Assembly: GCA_964436825.1 (NCBI GenBank)
Contig: CAYTEO010000008.1
Span: 1 to 64,000 of the forward strand
Origin: CAYTEO01 sp964436825
GTDB taxonomy: Bacteria; Krumholzibacteriota; Krumholzibacteriia; LZORAL124-64-63
Length of the DNA stretch: 64,000 nucleotides
Reading direction: 5' to 3'
The stretch's first letter is position 1; each line of letters opens with the position of its first letter. A model generated the notes under the pieces. That model worked only from the letters and a program-made list of their open reading frames with translations, had not been told where the DNA came from and did no database searches. Positions 8,118 through 17,775 of this stretch are shown piece after piece. A program made the translations under genes and the position numbers.

Positions 8118-9404
8118 ATGCCTCTGCTGCGGGGACGGGGGACGAGCCGCCTGACGGCCGCCGCCCTGGTGCTCGGGATCCTCGGTGCCGGCCTGCCGCC
8201 CGCCCGGGCGGCGGTCGTGGCGCCGGACTCGCTGCGGATGCGGCACATGATCGAGGTCCTGGCCGCGGACTCGCTCCTGGGCCGGGAGAACGGTTCGCCG
8301 GCGGCCTCGGCCGCGGCCGAGACGATCGCCGGCTGGTTCGCCGCCGCCGGCCTGCGGCCCCTGCAGGGGAGCGACGGCTGGTTCCAGGACTTCCCCCTGA
8401 CCGGCGACAGGTGGCAGGGGCGGACCGGACGCAACGTCCTGGGCTGGCTGCCCGGCCGCGGCGCCCTGGCCGACCGCTGCATCGTCATCGGCGCCCATTA
8501 CGACCATCTGGGTGTCGAGCGAGACAGCCTGGGGCGGGTGACGGCCGTCTACCACGGCGCCGACGACAACGCCTCGGGTGTCGCCATGCTGGTGGAGGTG
8601 GCCCGCCTGCTGGCGGCGACACCGCCGGGGCCGGACGCGCGCGGCGTCCTCTTCGCTGCCTTCGCCGGCGAGGAGATCGGGCTGCAGGGATCCCGCTGGT
8701 TGAGCGAGCATCTCCCGGACGGCCCGGGTCGGCCCGACGCCATGCTCAACCTCGACACCGTCGGACGGCTGCGCGACGGCAGGCTCTACGTGGGAGGGCT
8801 CGGGTCGTCACCCCGCTGGCGGCCGTTGCTGGCGACCCTCGCGCCGGCCCATCCGCGGCTCCACCTGGAGCTCAGCGACGCGGGATGGGATGCCAGCGAC
8901 CACGTCTCGTTCAACGTGGCCGGGGTGCCGGTCCTGTTCTTCTTCACCGGGCCCCATCCCCAGTACCACTCGCCGGAGGACCGGCCGGAGCTGATCAACG
9001 CCGCCGGGATGGCCCGGATCGCCGCGCTGGTCGCGCAGGTCGCCCGCAGCGTCGTCACCGATCCCGGGGACTTCCCGTACCGGGCCGCCCCCCTGGCCCG
9101 GGAGGAGCCGGCCGGGCGCGGGAAACGGCGGGCGTGGCTGGGGACGATCCCCGACTTCGCCGGGGAGGTGGACGGGGTCGCGCTCGCGGGGGTCATGCCG
9201 GACGGCCCGGCCGCGGAGGCGGGTCTGCGCAAGGGGGACGTCATCACGGCGATCGAGGGCCGGCCGCTCCACGACCTGCAGGGACTGACGCGCATCCTCC
9301 AGGAGCACCGGGCCGGGGAGACGATCAGCGTCACCGTGCGGCGCGAGGGGCGGACCCGCACGTTCCGGATCACTCTCCGGGAGCGTCCGCGGAAGCGTCG
9401 TTGA
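8118..9404 (+). CDS. M28 family zinc aminopeptidase with C-terminal PDZ domain
   Basis: 428 aa; the start at 8118 is preceded by GGGAGGGATGAG and lies one base after the previous stop. A signal peptide of about 31 residues ends near PPARA. The M28 catalytic domain (about 45-310) shows all co-catalytic zinc ligands: HYDHLG (His127), ADDNASG, the EE pair in FAGEEIG, the Asp in NLDTVG, and a late His in QYHSPEDRPE. A PDZ domain follows (about 330-425: AWLGTIPDF, GVMPDGPAAEAGLRKGDVITAIEG). It probably removes N-terminal residues from peptides in the periplasm or outside the cell. Its 3' end overlaps the convergent CDF gene by 35 bp. Confidence 0.92.
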   Translation: MPLLRGRGTSRLTAAALVLGILGAGLPPARAAVVAPDSLRMRHMIEVLAADSLLGRENGSPAASAAAETIAGWFAAAGLRPLQGSDGWFQDFPLTGDRWQGRTGRNVLGWLPGRGALADRCIVIGAHYDHLGVERDSLGRVTAVYHGADDNASGVAMLVEVARLLAATPPGPDARGVLFAAFAGEEIGLQGSRWLSEHLPDGPGRPDAMLNLDTVGRLRDGRLYVGGLGSSPRWRPLLATLAPAHPRLHLELSDAGWDASDHVSFNVAGVPVLFFFTGPHPQYHSPEDRPELINAAGMARIAALVAQVARSVVTDPGDFPYRAAPLAREEPAGRGKRRAWLGTIPDFAGEVDGVALAGVMPDGPAAEAGLRKGDVITAIEGRPLHDLQGLTRILQEHRAGETISVTVRREGRTRTFRITLRERPRKRR

Positions 9405-10287
9405 GGTCGGACCCCAGGGGCTCGACGTGGACGCTGGCGCCGATGACGCCCGGCACGTCGCGGCGGATGCGCTCCTCCACGTCGTGGGCGAGGCTGTGGC
9501 CCTGGCCGACGGTCAGCGTGTCGGGGACGGCGACGTCGATATCGACGATGTAGATGGAGCCGCGGGGCCGGATCCGCACCCGCCTGACGGCGTCGACGCC
9601 GGGGACGGACAGCGCGCTCCTGCTGACGGCGTCGTGCAGCTTCGCGTCCGGCCTGGCCTCCATCAGGATGTCCGTGTTCTCCCGCAGGAGCAGCCAGCCC
9701 ATCCTGACGATCCAGAAGCTGATCAGCAGGGCCGCCGCGCTGTCGGCGGCCGGGTACCCGGCGACGGTTCCCAGGATGCCGGCGGTCGCCGCCAGGGAGG
9801 AGAGGGCGTCGCTGCGGTGGTGGGCGGCGTTGGTGCGCAGGGCGGGCGAGTTGTTCAGGAGGCCGACCCAGGCGGTGTAGCGCGCCATCGCCTCCTTGGC
9901 GAGGATCGAGACGACGGCGGCGGACAGGGCCGTCAGCGATGGCTCCGTGGTCGCGCCGTGGAAGAGGCGCAGGACGGCCTCGCGTCCCATCAACACCCCC
10001 GTGCCCAGCAGGACCAGCGAGGCGGCCATCGCCCCCAGCGTCTCGAAGTTGTGGTGACCGTAGGGGTGGTGCTCGTCGGGCGGCGCCGCGCTGGCGCGCA
10101 GGGCGATCAGCACGCCCACGTCCCCGGCCAGGTCGGAGAAGGAGTGGAGCCCGTCGGCCACCAGGGCGGCCGATCCCGCGGCCACGCCGATGACGAGCTT
10201 CCCGACCGTCAGCACGACGTTGCCGACCATGCCGATGGCCGTGCAGACGATCGGGTGCCGCACCCCTCGTGGCGGCGTCCGGTCCAT
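9370..10287 (-). CDS. Cation diffusion facilitator (CDF) metal transporter
   Basis: 305 aa. N-terminal helices carry the two metal-site motifs typical of CDF proteins: HSFSD in the second helix (ALVADGLHSFSDL) and HHRSD in the fifth (NAAHHRSDALSS). A cytoplasmic ferredoxin-like domain (about 210-290: RRVRIRPRGSIYIVDIDVAVP) follows. It exports divalent metals such as Zn, Fe or Mn in exchange for protons; the ion is not fixed by these motifs. The start at 10287 has GAGGAG upstream and lies 11 bp after the acyl-CoA synthetase stop, so the two form an operon. Confidence 0.92.
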   Translation of the reverse strand: MDRTPPRGVRHPIVCTAIGMVGNVVLTVGKLVIGVAAGSAALVADGLHSFSDLAGDVGVLIALRASAAPPDEHHPYGHHNFETLGAMAASLVLLGTGVLMGREAVLRLFHGATTEPSLTALSAAVVSILAKEAMARYTAWVGLLNNSPALRTNAAHHRSDALSSLAATAGILGTVAGYPAADSAAALLISFWIVRMGWLLLRENTDILMEARPDAKLHDAVSRSALSVPGVDAVRRVRIRPRGSIYIVDIDVAVPDTLTVGQGHSLAHDVEERIRRDVPGVIGASVHVEPLGSDLNDASADAPGE

Positions 10288-10298
10288 CGGTCCGCTCC

Positions 10299-12110
10299 TC
10301 ACTGTCCCGTCGTGTAGAGGTCGTCGATGAGATCTCCGTACCGCTGCTGGATGACCCTGCGTTTGACCTTGAGCGTCGGCGTCAGCTCGTCGCTCTCCAG
10401 GGTGAACTCGTTCTCCAGCAGGGCGAAGCGCTTGATCGTGCTGAAACTGGGCAGCTTCGCGTTGGTCCGGTCGATCCCCCGCTGGTACTTGTCGCGGACC
10501 TCGGGCAGGGCGATCAGCTCGGCGTGATCGGTCCAGTGGAGGTGATGCTCGCGCGCCCACACTTCCAGTTCCTCGAAGTTGGGGACGATCAGGCAGACGA
10601 GGTACGGGCGCTTGTCCCCGATGACGACGACCTGGCCGATGAACTTGTTCTTCTTCAGGGAGTTCTCGATGGGCTGGGGCGCGATGTTCTTGCCGCCGGC
10701 GGTGACGATCAGGTCCTTCTTGCGGTCGGTGATGTAGAGGTAGCCGTCATCGTCGAGGTGACCGATGTCGCCGGTGTGGAACCAGCCGTCCCCGGTCAGG
10801 ACCTCCGCCGTCGCCTCCTCGTTGTTGTAGTAGCCGAGCATGACCTGGGGGCCGCGCACGACGATCTCGCCGTCCTCGGCGATGCGGACCTCGGTGTCCG
10901 GCACCGGCCGGCCGACGCTGCCGATGCGGAAGTGCTCGGGAGTGTTGACGGCGATGACCGGCGAGGTCTCCGTCAGCCCGTACCCCTCCAGGATCATCAG
11001 TCCCGCGGAATAGAAGAACTCGTTGATGTGCGGCGCCAGGGGAGCGCCGCCGGAGACGAAGAACCGGACGCGGCCGCCGGTGCGGGCGCGCAGCTTGGCG
11101 AAGACGAGCTTGTCGGCCAGGGCGTACTGCCACCGCAGCCACGCGGGGAGCGGCTCGCCCGCCAGGCGCTTGCGGGTCCAGCGCTGCCCGACCCCGCGGG
11201 CCCAGTCGAAGATCATCTTCTTGACCGGGCCGCCCTCCGCCGCGGCGGCGTCGACCCGGGCGAAGATCTTCTCGTAGAGACGCGGCACGCTGATCATGAT
11301 CGTGGGCTGCACGACGGCCATGTCCTGGGCCACGGTCTCGACGCTCTCCGCGTAGGCGATGCCGACGCCCCCGGCCACCATGGTGTAGAAGCCGGCCATC
11401 CGCTCCAGGACGTGGGACAGCGGCAGGAAGGAGAGGGCCCGGTCCTCCGTGCCGACATCGATGAGCTGGAGGATGGCCAGGACGTTGGAGACGAAGTTCC
11501 AGTGGGAGAGCATGACGCCCTTGGGCCGGCCGGTCGTCCCGCTGGTGTAGATGATGCTGCAGAGATCGTCCTTGCGGGCCGGTCCGATCTCCGTGGCCGG
11601 CTCCTGCGGGGACTTGGCTGCCATGTGCTCGCCGATCTGGAGCAGCTTGCCCAGCGACATGACGTCGGGCACCGAGACCGCGTCGAAGGCGACGACGTCC
11701 TGGACGAAGGGCAGCCGATCCCTGACGGCGGCGATCTTCCGCGCCTGTTCGTCGGTCGAGACGAAGACGACCTTGGGCCGGCTGTCCTCCAGGATGTAGG
11801 CGATCGTCTCGGGCAGCAGGGTCGGGTAGATGGGGACGTCGGCGGCGCCGAGGGCCAGGGAGGCCAGGTCCACGAGGGCCCACTCGAGTCGATTCTCCGA
11901 GAGCAGGGCCACGCGGTCGCCCTTGCCGACACCCAGGGATTCGAGCGCCAGTCTCAGGTGCCGGACCCTTCGCTGCATCTCGCCGCTGGAGACGTCGACG
12001 TACGCCCCGTCGGGTCCCTTGTAGGAGAACATGTCGGGGCGTGGGGTCTCCTGGACGGCGTGGTAGAACAGCTCGGGGATGGTCGTGACGTCGGGAATCG
12101 TCCTGTTCAT
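10299..12110 (-). CDS. fadD: Long-chain acyl-CoA synthetase (AMP-binding)
   Basis: 603 aa, an adenylate-forming enzyme that activates fatty acids with ATP and CoA. It has the phosphate loop YTSGTTGRPKG, the FLPLSHVLER segment, GYGLTET, the hinge Asp region DRKKDLIVTAGGKNIAP and the C-terminal lysine region TPTLKVKRR. The sequence resembles the AMP-dependent synthetases of about 600 aa common in diderm bacteria (FAA1-like) rather than acetyl-CoA synthetase. Start at 12110 with GGGAGAC upstream. The exact chain-length preference is unknown and the gene symbol is given at family level. Confidence 0.9.
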   Translation of the reverse strand: MNRTIPDVTTIPELFYHAVQETPRPDMFSYKGPDGAYVDVSSGEMQRRVRHLRLALESLGVGKGDRVALLSENRLEWALVDLASLALGAADVPIYPTLLPETIAYILEDSRPKVVFVSTDEQARKIAAVRDRLPFVQDVVAFDAVSVPDVMSLGKLLQIGEHMAAKSPQEPATEIGPARKDDLCSIIYTSGTTGRPKGVMLSHWNFVSNVLAILQLIDVGTEDRALSFLPLSHVLERMAGFYTMVAGGVGIAYAESVETVAQDMAVVQPTIMISVPRLYEKIFARVDAAAAEGGPVKKMIFDWARGVGQRWTRKRLAGEPLPAWLRWQYALADKLVFAKLRARTGGRVRFFVSGGAPLAPHINEFFYSAGLMILEGYGLTETSPVIAVNTPEHFRIGSVGRPVPDTEVRIAEDGEIVVRGPQVMLGYYNNEEATAEVLTGDGWFHTGDIGHLDDDGYLYITDRKKDLIVTAGGKNIAPQPIENSLKKNKFIGQVVVIGDKRPYLVCLIVPNFEELEVWAREHHLHWTDHAELIALPEVRDKYQRGIDRTNAKLPSFSTIKRFALLENEFTLESDELTPTLKVKRRVIQQRYGDLIDDLYTTGQ

Positions 12111-12163
12111 GTCGTCTCCCGGGTGAGGGCCATTCGCGGGTGCGATCGGTCGTCTCTGCACGG

Positions 12164-12199
12164 TTGACAATTGAACAGGGGGAGGTGAGGCTGTGTCAA
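12164..12199. promoter_or_regulatory. Facing TTGACA boxes in a divergent intergenic region
   Basis: TTGACA on the plus strand (12164-12169) and TTGACA on the minus strand (12199-12194) face each other between the acyl-CoA synthetase and TPR genes. Each lies at a sensible distance from its gene. Neither has a good -10 at 16-18 nt, so this may be an inverted-repeat operator rather than two promoters. Confidence 0.25.
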
Positions 12200-12240
12200 T
12201 GGACAACACGAATCGAGTCCCCGGGCAAGGAGCTGAGAAG

Positions 12241-13005
12241 ATGCGCAAGACGATCCTGATGACGGCGGCCCTGCTCTCCCTGGTCCTGGCGGTGGTCGTC
12301 GCCGAACCGGTCACCGACCAGCAACTGCAACAGCAGCGACAGGACTACCTGGCCCGTCTCCAGGCCGACTCCACCGACCACGTGGCGGCCTGGAACCTGG
12401 CCCGCGTCCTGATCGATATCGGCAACCGGGAGCAGGACAAGAAGCAGCGCAAGGCGACCTACGAGCAGGCCGTCGGTTTCGCGCGCCAGGCCGTCCGCCA
12501 CGGGCCGGACGACACCTGGAGTCATCACTACCTGGCGGCTGCGGTGGGCAAGCTGGCCCTGGCCGTGGGCGGCAAGCGGAAGATCGAGCTCTCCAAGGAG
12601 GTGCGCGAGGAGGCCCAGGAGGCGCTGCGTCTCGACCCGGACAACGACAAGTCCCACCACATCCTGGGGCGCTGGAACCGCGAGGTGTCCCACCTGAGCC
12701 CCCTGCTGAAGGTGGCGGCCAAGATCGTCTACGGGGGAGTGCCCAAGGGGGCCAGCGACGAGAAGGCCGTCCGACACTTCCAGGAGGCGATCCGCATCAA
12801 CCCCGAGCACATCAACCATCACCTCGAACTCGGGATCACCTGGATGAAGATGCACAGGTACGAGGAAGCGATCGGCGAGTTCGAGACCTGCCTGCAGTTG
12901 CCGGACAAGGACCCCAGCGATCCCCTCTACAAGCAGCAGGCGGAGGAGCTGATCACCCATTGCCGCAAGAAGATCGAACGGCGTGCCCGCAAGCGGCAGC
13001 ACTGA
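12241..13005 (+). CDS. Secreted TPR protein resembling RMD1-type proteins
   Basis: 254 aa from the ATG at 12241 with AAGGAG upstream. A signal peptide (KTILMTAALLSLVLAVVVA) is followed by TPR-like helical pairs. The run HHYLAAAVGKLAL, GGKRKIELSKEV, HILGRWN, LLKVAAKIVYGGVPKGAS and INPEHINHHLELGITWMKMHRYEEAI is characteristic of bacterial relatives of the regulator-of-microtubule-dynamics (RMD1) family. These are scaffolding proteins of unknown role in bacteria. The likely location is the periplasm. The following mutY starts inside its last codons. Confidence 0.8.
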   Translation: MRKTILMTAALLSLVLAVVVAEPVTDQQLQQQRQDYLARLQADSTDHVAAWNLARVLIDIGNREQDKKQRKATYEQAVGFARQAVRHGPDDTWSHHYLAAAVGKLALAVGGKRKIELSKEVREEAQEALRLDPDNDKSHHILGRWNREVSHLSPLLKVAAKIVYGGVPKGASDEKAVRHFQEAIRINPEHINHHLELGITWMKMHRYEEAIGEFETCLQLPDKDPSDPLYKQQAEELITHCRKKIERRARKRQH

Positions 13006-14134
13006 CCCCGTGGGCCTCCCGGCAGCGCCGCGGCGGCTGCGGGAGGCCCTGCTCTCCTGGTACGACCACGCGGCACGCGACCTGCCCTGGCGACGTTCCG
13101 TCTCGGTGTACGGCACCTGGATCGCCGAGGTGATGCTCCAGCAGACGACCGTCGCCACGGTCTCCGCCCGCTGGCCAGCCTTCCTGTCCCGCTTCCCGGA
13201 CGTGGCGACACTGGCCGCCGCCACCGAGCAGGAGGTCCTGGCCGCCTGGAGCGGCCTGGGCTACTACGGCCGGGCGCGGCGGCTCCACGCCGCCGCCCGC
13301 GCGATCGTCGCCGCCGGCGGGGGGCTGCCGCGCTCCCGCCGGGAGTGGCTGCGGCTGCCGGGTGTCGGGGCCTACACCGCTGCCGCGGTGGCGAGCATCG
13401 GGCTGGGCGAGCCGATCCCGGCCGTGGACACCAACGTGGTGCGGGTCCTGCTGCGCCTGACGTGCGCCTCGCCACGGCAGGCCGCCGCGGCGCGCCGCGC
13501 CGTCCCTGACCTCGCCGCCGACCTGCTGGCCCGTCGCCGGCCGGGCGAGTGGAACCAGGCGGTCATGGACCTGGGAGCCATGGTCTGCCGGGCCGGCGAG
13601 CCCCTCTGCGGAGACTGTCCCTGGCGGCGCTGGTGCCGGGCCGCGGCGGCGGGACGGGCGGAGGAGATACCGCCGCAGGCACGCCGGCGGGAGATGCGGG
13701 AGATCGTGCTGTCGCTGCTGGTCGTCACCCGGGGCGGGCGGGTCCTGCTGCTGCCGCCCGGCACCTCGCCGGTGGTGGTACCGGCGGGCTGGCCGCCTGC
13801 CGTCCGGGCCGGCGGCGGCAACCTCTTCGCCGGGCTCTGGCAGCTGCCGGGCACCGGCTGGCATCCCCTGCCCGGCGCCACGACTCCCGCCTCGCTGGCA
13901 GCGGCGGCAGGGCGGGCCTGGCGCGCCTGGCTAGGTGGTGACGGGCGCACCGTGCCGCGGCGGATCGGCCGGTTCCGGCACAACGTCACCCGTCACCGGC
14001 TCCATGTCCACGTCTACGCCGTCGAGACCGACGACCTGCCAGGGAGGGAGGGGAGATGGTTCCCGCTTCCCCTGGACGGGACGGCCCCGGTCGCCTCGCT
14101 GTCCGTCAAGGCCGTCGCGATGGCCGGCTTCTGA
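12983..14134 (+). CDS. mutY: A/G-specific adenine glycosylase
   Basis: 383 aa from a GTG at 12983 that overlaps the TPR gene by 23 bp; a second GTG at 13010 is an alternative. It removes adenine mispaired with 8-oxoguanine. Visible are the catalytic Glu in WIAEVMLQQT, the helix-hairpin-helix LPGVGAYTAAAVAS, the catalytic Asp in AVDTNVVRVL and the 4Fe-4S cluster C-x6-C-x2-C-x5-C (CRAGEPLCGDCPWRRWC). A NUDIX-like C-terminal domain for 8-oxoG recognition covers about 235-380 (GLWQLPG; FRHNVTRHRLHVHVY). Confidence 0.94.
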   Translation: MPASGSTDPVGLPAAPRRLREALLSWYDHAARDLPWRRSVSVYGTWIAEVMLQQTTVATVSARWPAFLSRFPDVATLAAATEQEVLAAWSGLGYYGRARRLHAAARAIVAAGGGLPRSRREWLRLPGVGAYTAAAVASIGLGEPIPAVDTNVVRVLLRLTCASPRQAAAARRAVPDLAADLLARRRPGEWNQAVMDLGAMVCRAGEPLCGDCPWRRWCRAAAAGRAEEIPPQARRREMREIVLSLLVVTRGGRVLLLPPGTSPVVVPAGWPPAVRAGGGNLFAGLWQLPGTGWHPLPGATTPASLAAAAGRAWRAWLGGDGRTVPRRIGRFRHNVTRHRLHVHVYAVETDDLPGREGRWFPLPLDGTAPVASLSVKAVAMAGF

Positions 14135-14184
14135 GCGCGCGGGCGGGGGCCGGAACGGCATCCCCGGTACAGGATCGTTACGGT

Positions 14185-14213
14185 TTGACAATCCGACCCG
14201 GTCCAATGATGTT
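14185..14213 (+). promoter_or_regulatory. Candidate promoter of the Rrf2 regulator gene
   Basis: A perfect TTGACA (14185-14190) is followed after 17 nt by a weak -10 (GATGTT, 14208-14213). The leader of about 50 nt before the Rrf2 gene contains TTTTTT. A poor -10 is common at promoters that need an activator or are autoregulated, which would fit Rrf2-type control. This is inference. Confidence 0.4.
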
Positions 14214-14269
14214 TTTTCACGGAGGGGAGGACCGTTCCCGCCCGCAGGGCCGACAGGAAGGGTGGTTCC

Positions 14270-14668
14270 ATGCTGCAGATCACACGTCAGACCGAGTACG
14301 CCATCCGTGGCCTGATGGAACTGGCCGGCCGCGAACAGGATCGCCCCGTCCGACTGAAGTCCATCGCCGAGGCCTGTGGAGTCTCCGAGGCCTTCCTGGC
14401 CAAGATCTTCCAGCTGCTCGCCCAGCACGGTGTCGTCCGGTCCCATCGCGGCGTCAAGGGCGGCTTCTCCCTGGGACGTTCCCCATCGGAGATCAATTTG
14501 CGCGAGGTCGTCGAGATCAGCGAGGGGGGGATCGCCCTGAACCATTGTCTGCGCAAGGTCGATCCCTGCGAGCGGGCCGACGACTGCAAGATGGCGGAGG
14601 TCTGGCGTCGGGCCCAGGCGGCGATGACAACGGCCCTGGAGCAGACGACCCTCGCCGATATCATCTGA
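14270..14668 (+). CDS. Rrf2 family transcriptional regulator (IscR-like)
   Basis: 132 aa, the usual size. The N-terminal winged helix (MLQITRQTEYAIRGLMELA; IAEACGVSEAFLAKIFQLLAQHGVVRSHRGVKGGF) is textbook Rrf2. The C-terminal half carries three cysteines spaced C-x6-C-x5-C (HCLRKVDPCERADDC), close to the Fe-S ligand set C-x5-C-x5-C of IscR. It probably senses iron-sulphur status, nitric oxide or redox state; the targets are unknown because no suf or isc genes are nearby. ATG at 14270 with GGAAGG upstream. It converges with rlmN. Confidence 0.9.
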   Translation: MLQITRQTEYAIRGLMELAGREQDRPVRLKSIAEACGVSEAFLAKIFQLLAQHGVVRSHRGVKGGFSLGRSPSEINLREVVEISEGGIALNHCLRKVDPCERADDCKMAEVWRRAQAAMTTALEQTTLADII

Positions 14669-14674
14669 TCGCCC

Positions 14675-14697
14675 GGGCACCGGCGTGTCCGGTGCCC
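14675..14697. terminator. Hairpin between convergent Rrf2 and rlmN genes
   Basis: A perfect 9-bp stem, GGGCACCGG and CCGGTGCCC with a 5-nt loop, lies in the 47-bp gap between two convergent genes. No T-run follows on either side, so if it terminates transcription it does so without a classical U-tract. Confidence 0.5.
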
Positions 14698-14715
14698 TCG
14701 TCGACGTCCGGTCGA

Positions 14716-15792
14716 TCAGCCACCCGGTTCCTCCGACACGCCCCGGTCCCGCCGACGCCGCCGCAATTGACCGCAGGCGGCGGCGATGTCGTCGCCGCCG
14801 CTGGCGCGGATGAAGGCGTCGACGCCGTGCTCCCGCAGGACCTCCTGGAAGCGCAGGGTCGTCGCCTGCTCGGGCGGACCCCAGCGGTCGTCGATCCTGT
14901 TCAGCGGGATGAGGTTGACCTTGAAGGGACCCCGCCGGACGAGATCCGCCAGGCGCCTCGCCTCCGGGGGCGTATCGTTGACGCCCCCGATCAGGACATA
15001 GGCGATCGTCACGCGCCGTCGGTGGGTCCTGGCATAGCGGCGCCCCAGGTCGAGGATCTCTGCCAGGGGGATTCGCCCCGGGACCGGCATCAGGCGACGG
15101 CGCAGGTCCGGATCGGTGCTGTTGACCGAGATCGTCAGACCGACCGGTACCGGTTGCGCGATGAGTCGCAACAGGCCTTCCCGATGACCCGACGTCGAGA
15201 TGGTGATCCGTCGGGGCGAGATGCCCATCCCCCCGGGAGAGACCATCTGTCCGACGGCGGCCAGGACGCGGGGCAGGTTGTCCAGCGGCTCGCCCATGCC
15301 CATGAAGACGATGTTGAAGCCCCGGGGCCGCGGCCCCTTCTCCGCGCCCGGCGCGTCTCCCGCGAGGCGCAGGACCTGCTCGACGATCTCGCCGCAGGTC
15401 AACTGCCGGACCAGCCCGCCGCGGGCGGTGGCGCAGAAGCGGCAGGCCATGGCGCAGCCGACCTGGGAGGAGATGCAGAAGGTGCGGTGCTGCGCCATGG
15501 GGATCTCGACGCTCTCGATCGTCTCCCCGTCGCGCAGGCGCAGCAGGAGCTTGCGCGTTCCGTCCCGCGAGCGTTCCTCGGCCACCGGTGTCAGACCGGC
15601 CAGGTCGAACCGGTCCGCCAGTTCCCGGCGGAGCGCCGCCGGCAGGTTGTGCATCCGTTCCCACGACAGGGCGCCCCGGCGGTAGAGCCATCCCGCCAGC
15701 TGGCGTGCCCGGAACGCAGGCTGCTCCAGGCGGGTCATCAGCCGCGGGAGCCGGTCGACGGGGACGTCGCGCAGCAGGGGTCTGGTGGACAT
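14716..15792 (-). CDS. rlmN: 23S rRNA (adenine-2503-C2)-methyltransferase
   Basis: 358 aa. A radical-SAM enzyme that methylates A2503 of 23S rRNA and A37 of some tRNAs. It has the CxxxCxxC cluster (CAMACRFC), FNIVFMGMGEPLDN, ISTSGH, SVNSTDPDLRRRLMP, the glycine-rich YVLIGGVND, and the second catalytic Cys near the C-terminus (AAACGQL). The N-terminal HhH-like region (FRARQLAGWLYRRGA) is present. It is divergent from the response-regulator gene. Confidence 0.95.
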   Translation of the reverse strand: MSTRPLLRDVPVDRLPRLMTRLEQPAFRARQLAGWLYRRGALSWERMHNLPAALRRELADRFDLAGLTPVAEERSRDGTRKLLLRLRDGETIESVEIPMAQHRTFCISSQVGCAMACRFCATARGGLVRQLTCGEIVEQVLRLAGDAPGAEKGPRPRGFNIVFMGMGEPLDNLPRVLAAVGQMVSPGGMGISPRRITISTSGHREGLLRLIAQPVPVGLTISVNSTDPDLRRRLMPVPGRIPLAEILDLGRRYARTHRRRVTIAYVLIGGVNDTPPEARRLADLVRRGPFKVNLIPLNRIDDRWGPPEQATTLRFQEVLREHGVDAFIRASGGDDIAAACGQLRRRRRDRGVSEEPGG

Positions 15793-15899
15793 GGCGCCGA
15801 CTTCCGATCGAGAGAAGGTGGGTGGACAGGGCCCCCACTTGGTAACATCTTGACGAGGTGGGCGGCAAGTGCCCCACCCGTCACCGCGAGGAGGATGCC

Positions 15900-17263
<1,364 letters not shown>

Positions 17264-17267
<4 letters not shown>

Positions 17268-17292
17268 CACCTCCCTTGTCTTTCCGTACACT
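17264..17292 (+). promoter_or_regulatory. Sigma-70 promoter of the small secreted protein
   Basis: TTGACA (17264-17269), 17-nt spacer, TACACT (17287-17292), predicting a start near 17299. The TGA stop of the response regulator (17265-17267) is embedded in the -35 box. The leader is about 65 nt and ends with GGAGGTGG before the start codon. Confidence 0.75.
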
Positions 17293-17364
17293 GATGCACA
17301 GAAGTCGGATCCAGCGCCGGCCTAGCGGCATGGCGCGGGGTCTCTTCCGACCATTCGGAGGTGG

Positions 17365-17703
17365 ATGATGAGACGTTTCAAGGCGGCAGTCGTCCTGCTG
17401 GCGCTCGGCTTGATGCTCGGCGCCGCGGGCATGGTCCACGCTGCCGATCCCACCTTCCTGCCGCAACCGAGCGACGGTACCGGGCTCCCTTCCCTGCACA
17501 TGCCGGCATCACCTGGCGACGACTCACAGACCGTCATCCAGTACGGGGATCCCGACGATGCCATCACGGGGAACCGGGGGCCATCCATGCTGGGTGGGCT
17601 GACCGGGGCGGGGGAGAGCGATTCCCTGCCGCTGCGCTGGAGGGTGCTGGAGATCGTCCAGCAGGTGACGCTGGGCCTGGTGCCCGTGGTGCCGGCCAGA
17701 TGA
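17365..17703 (+). CDS. Small secreted protein, unknown function
   Basis: 111-112 aa. There are two consecutive ATGs; the second (17368) has better spacing from GGAGG. A clear signal peptide (RRFKAAVVLLALGLMLGAAGMVHA) is followed by a mature part of about 85 residues rich in Pro, Gly, Asp and Ser (TFLPQPSDGTG, YGDPDDAITG) and a hydrophobic C-terminal stretch (VLEIVQQVTLGLVPVVPA). I recognise no family. It has its own strong sigma-70 promoter and sits between two sigma-54 activator genes, so it could be a regulated envelope peptide or a signal. That role is speculation. Confidence 0.7.
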   Translation: MMRRFKAAVVLLALGLMLGAAGMVHAADPTFLPQPSDGTGLPSLHMPASPGDDSQTVIQYGDPDDAITGNRGPSMLGGLTGAGESDSLPLRWRVLEIVQQVTLGLVPVVPAR

Positions 17704-17775
17704 CGAACCGGAGGCTCACGACACAGCCTTCGCCGACACGATGAACAACGCTCCCACCTTCTCGCCGGGGGGACG

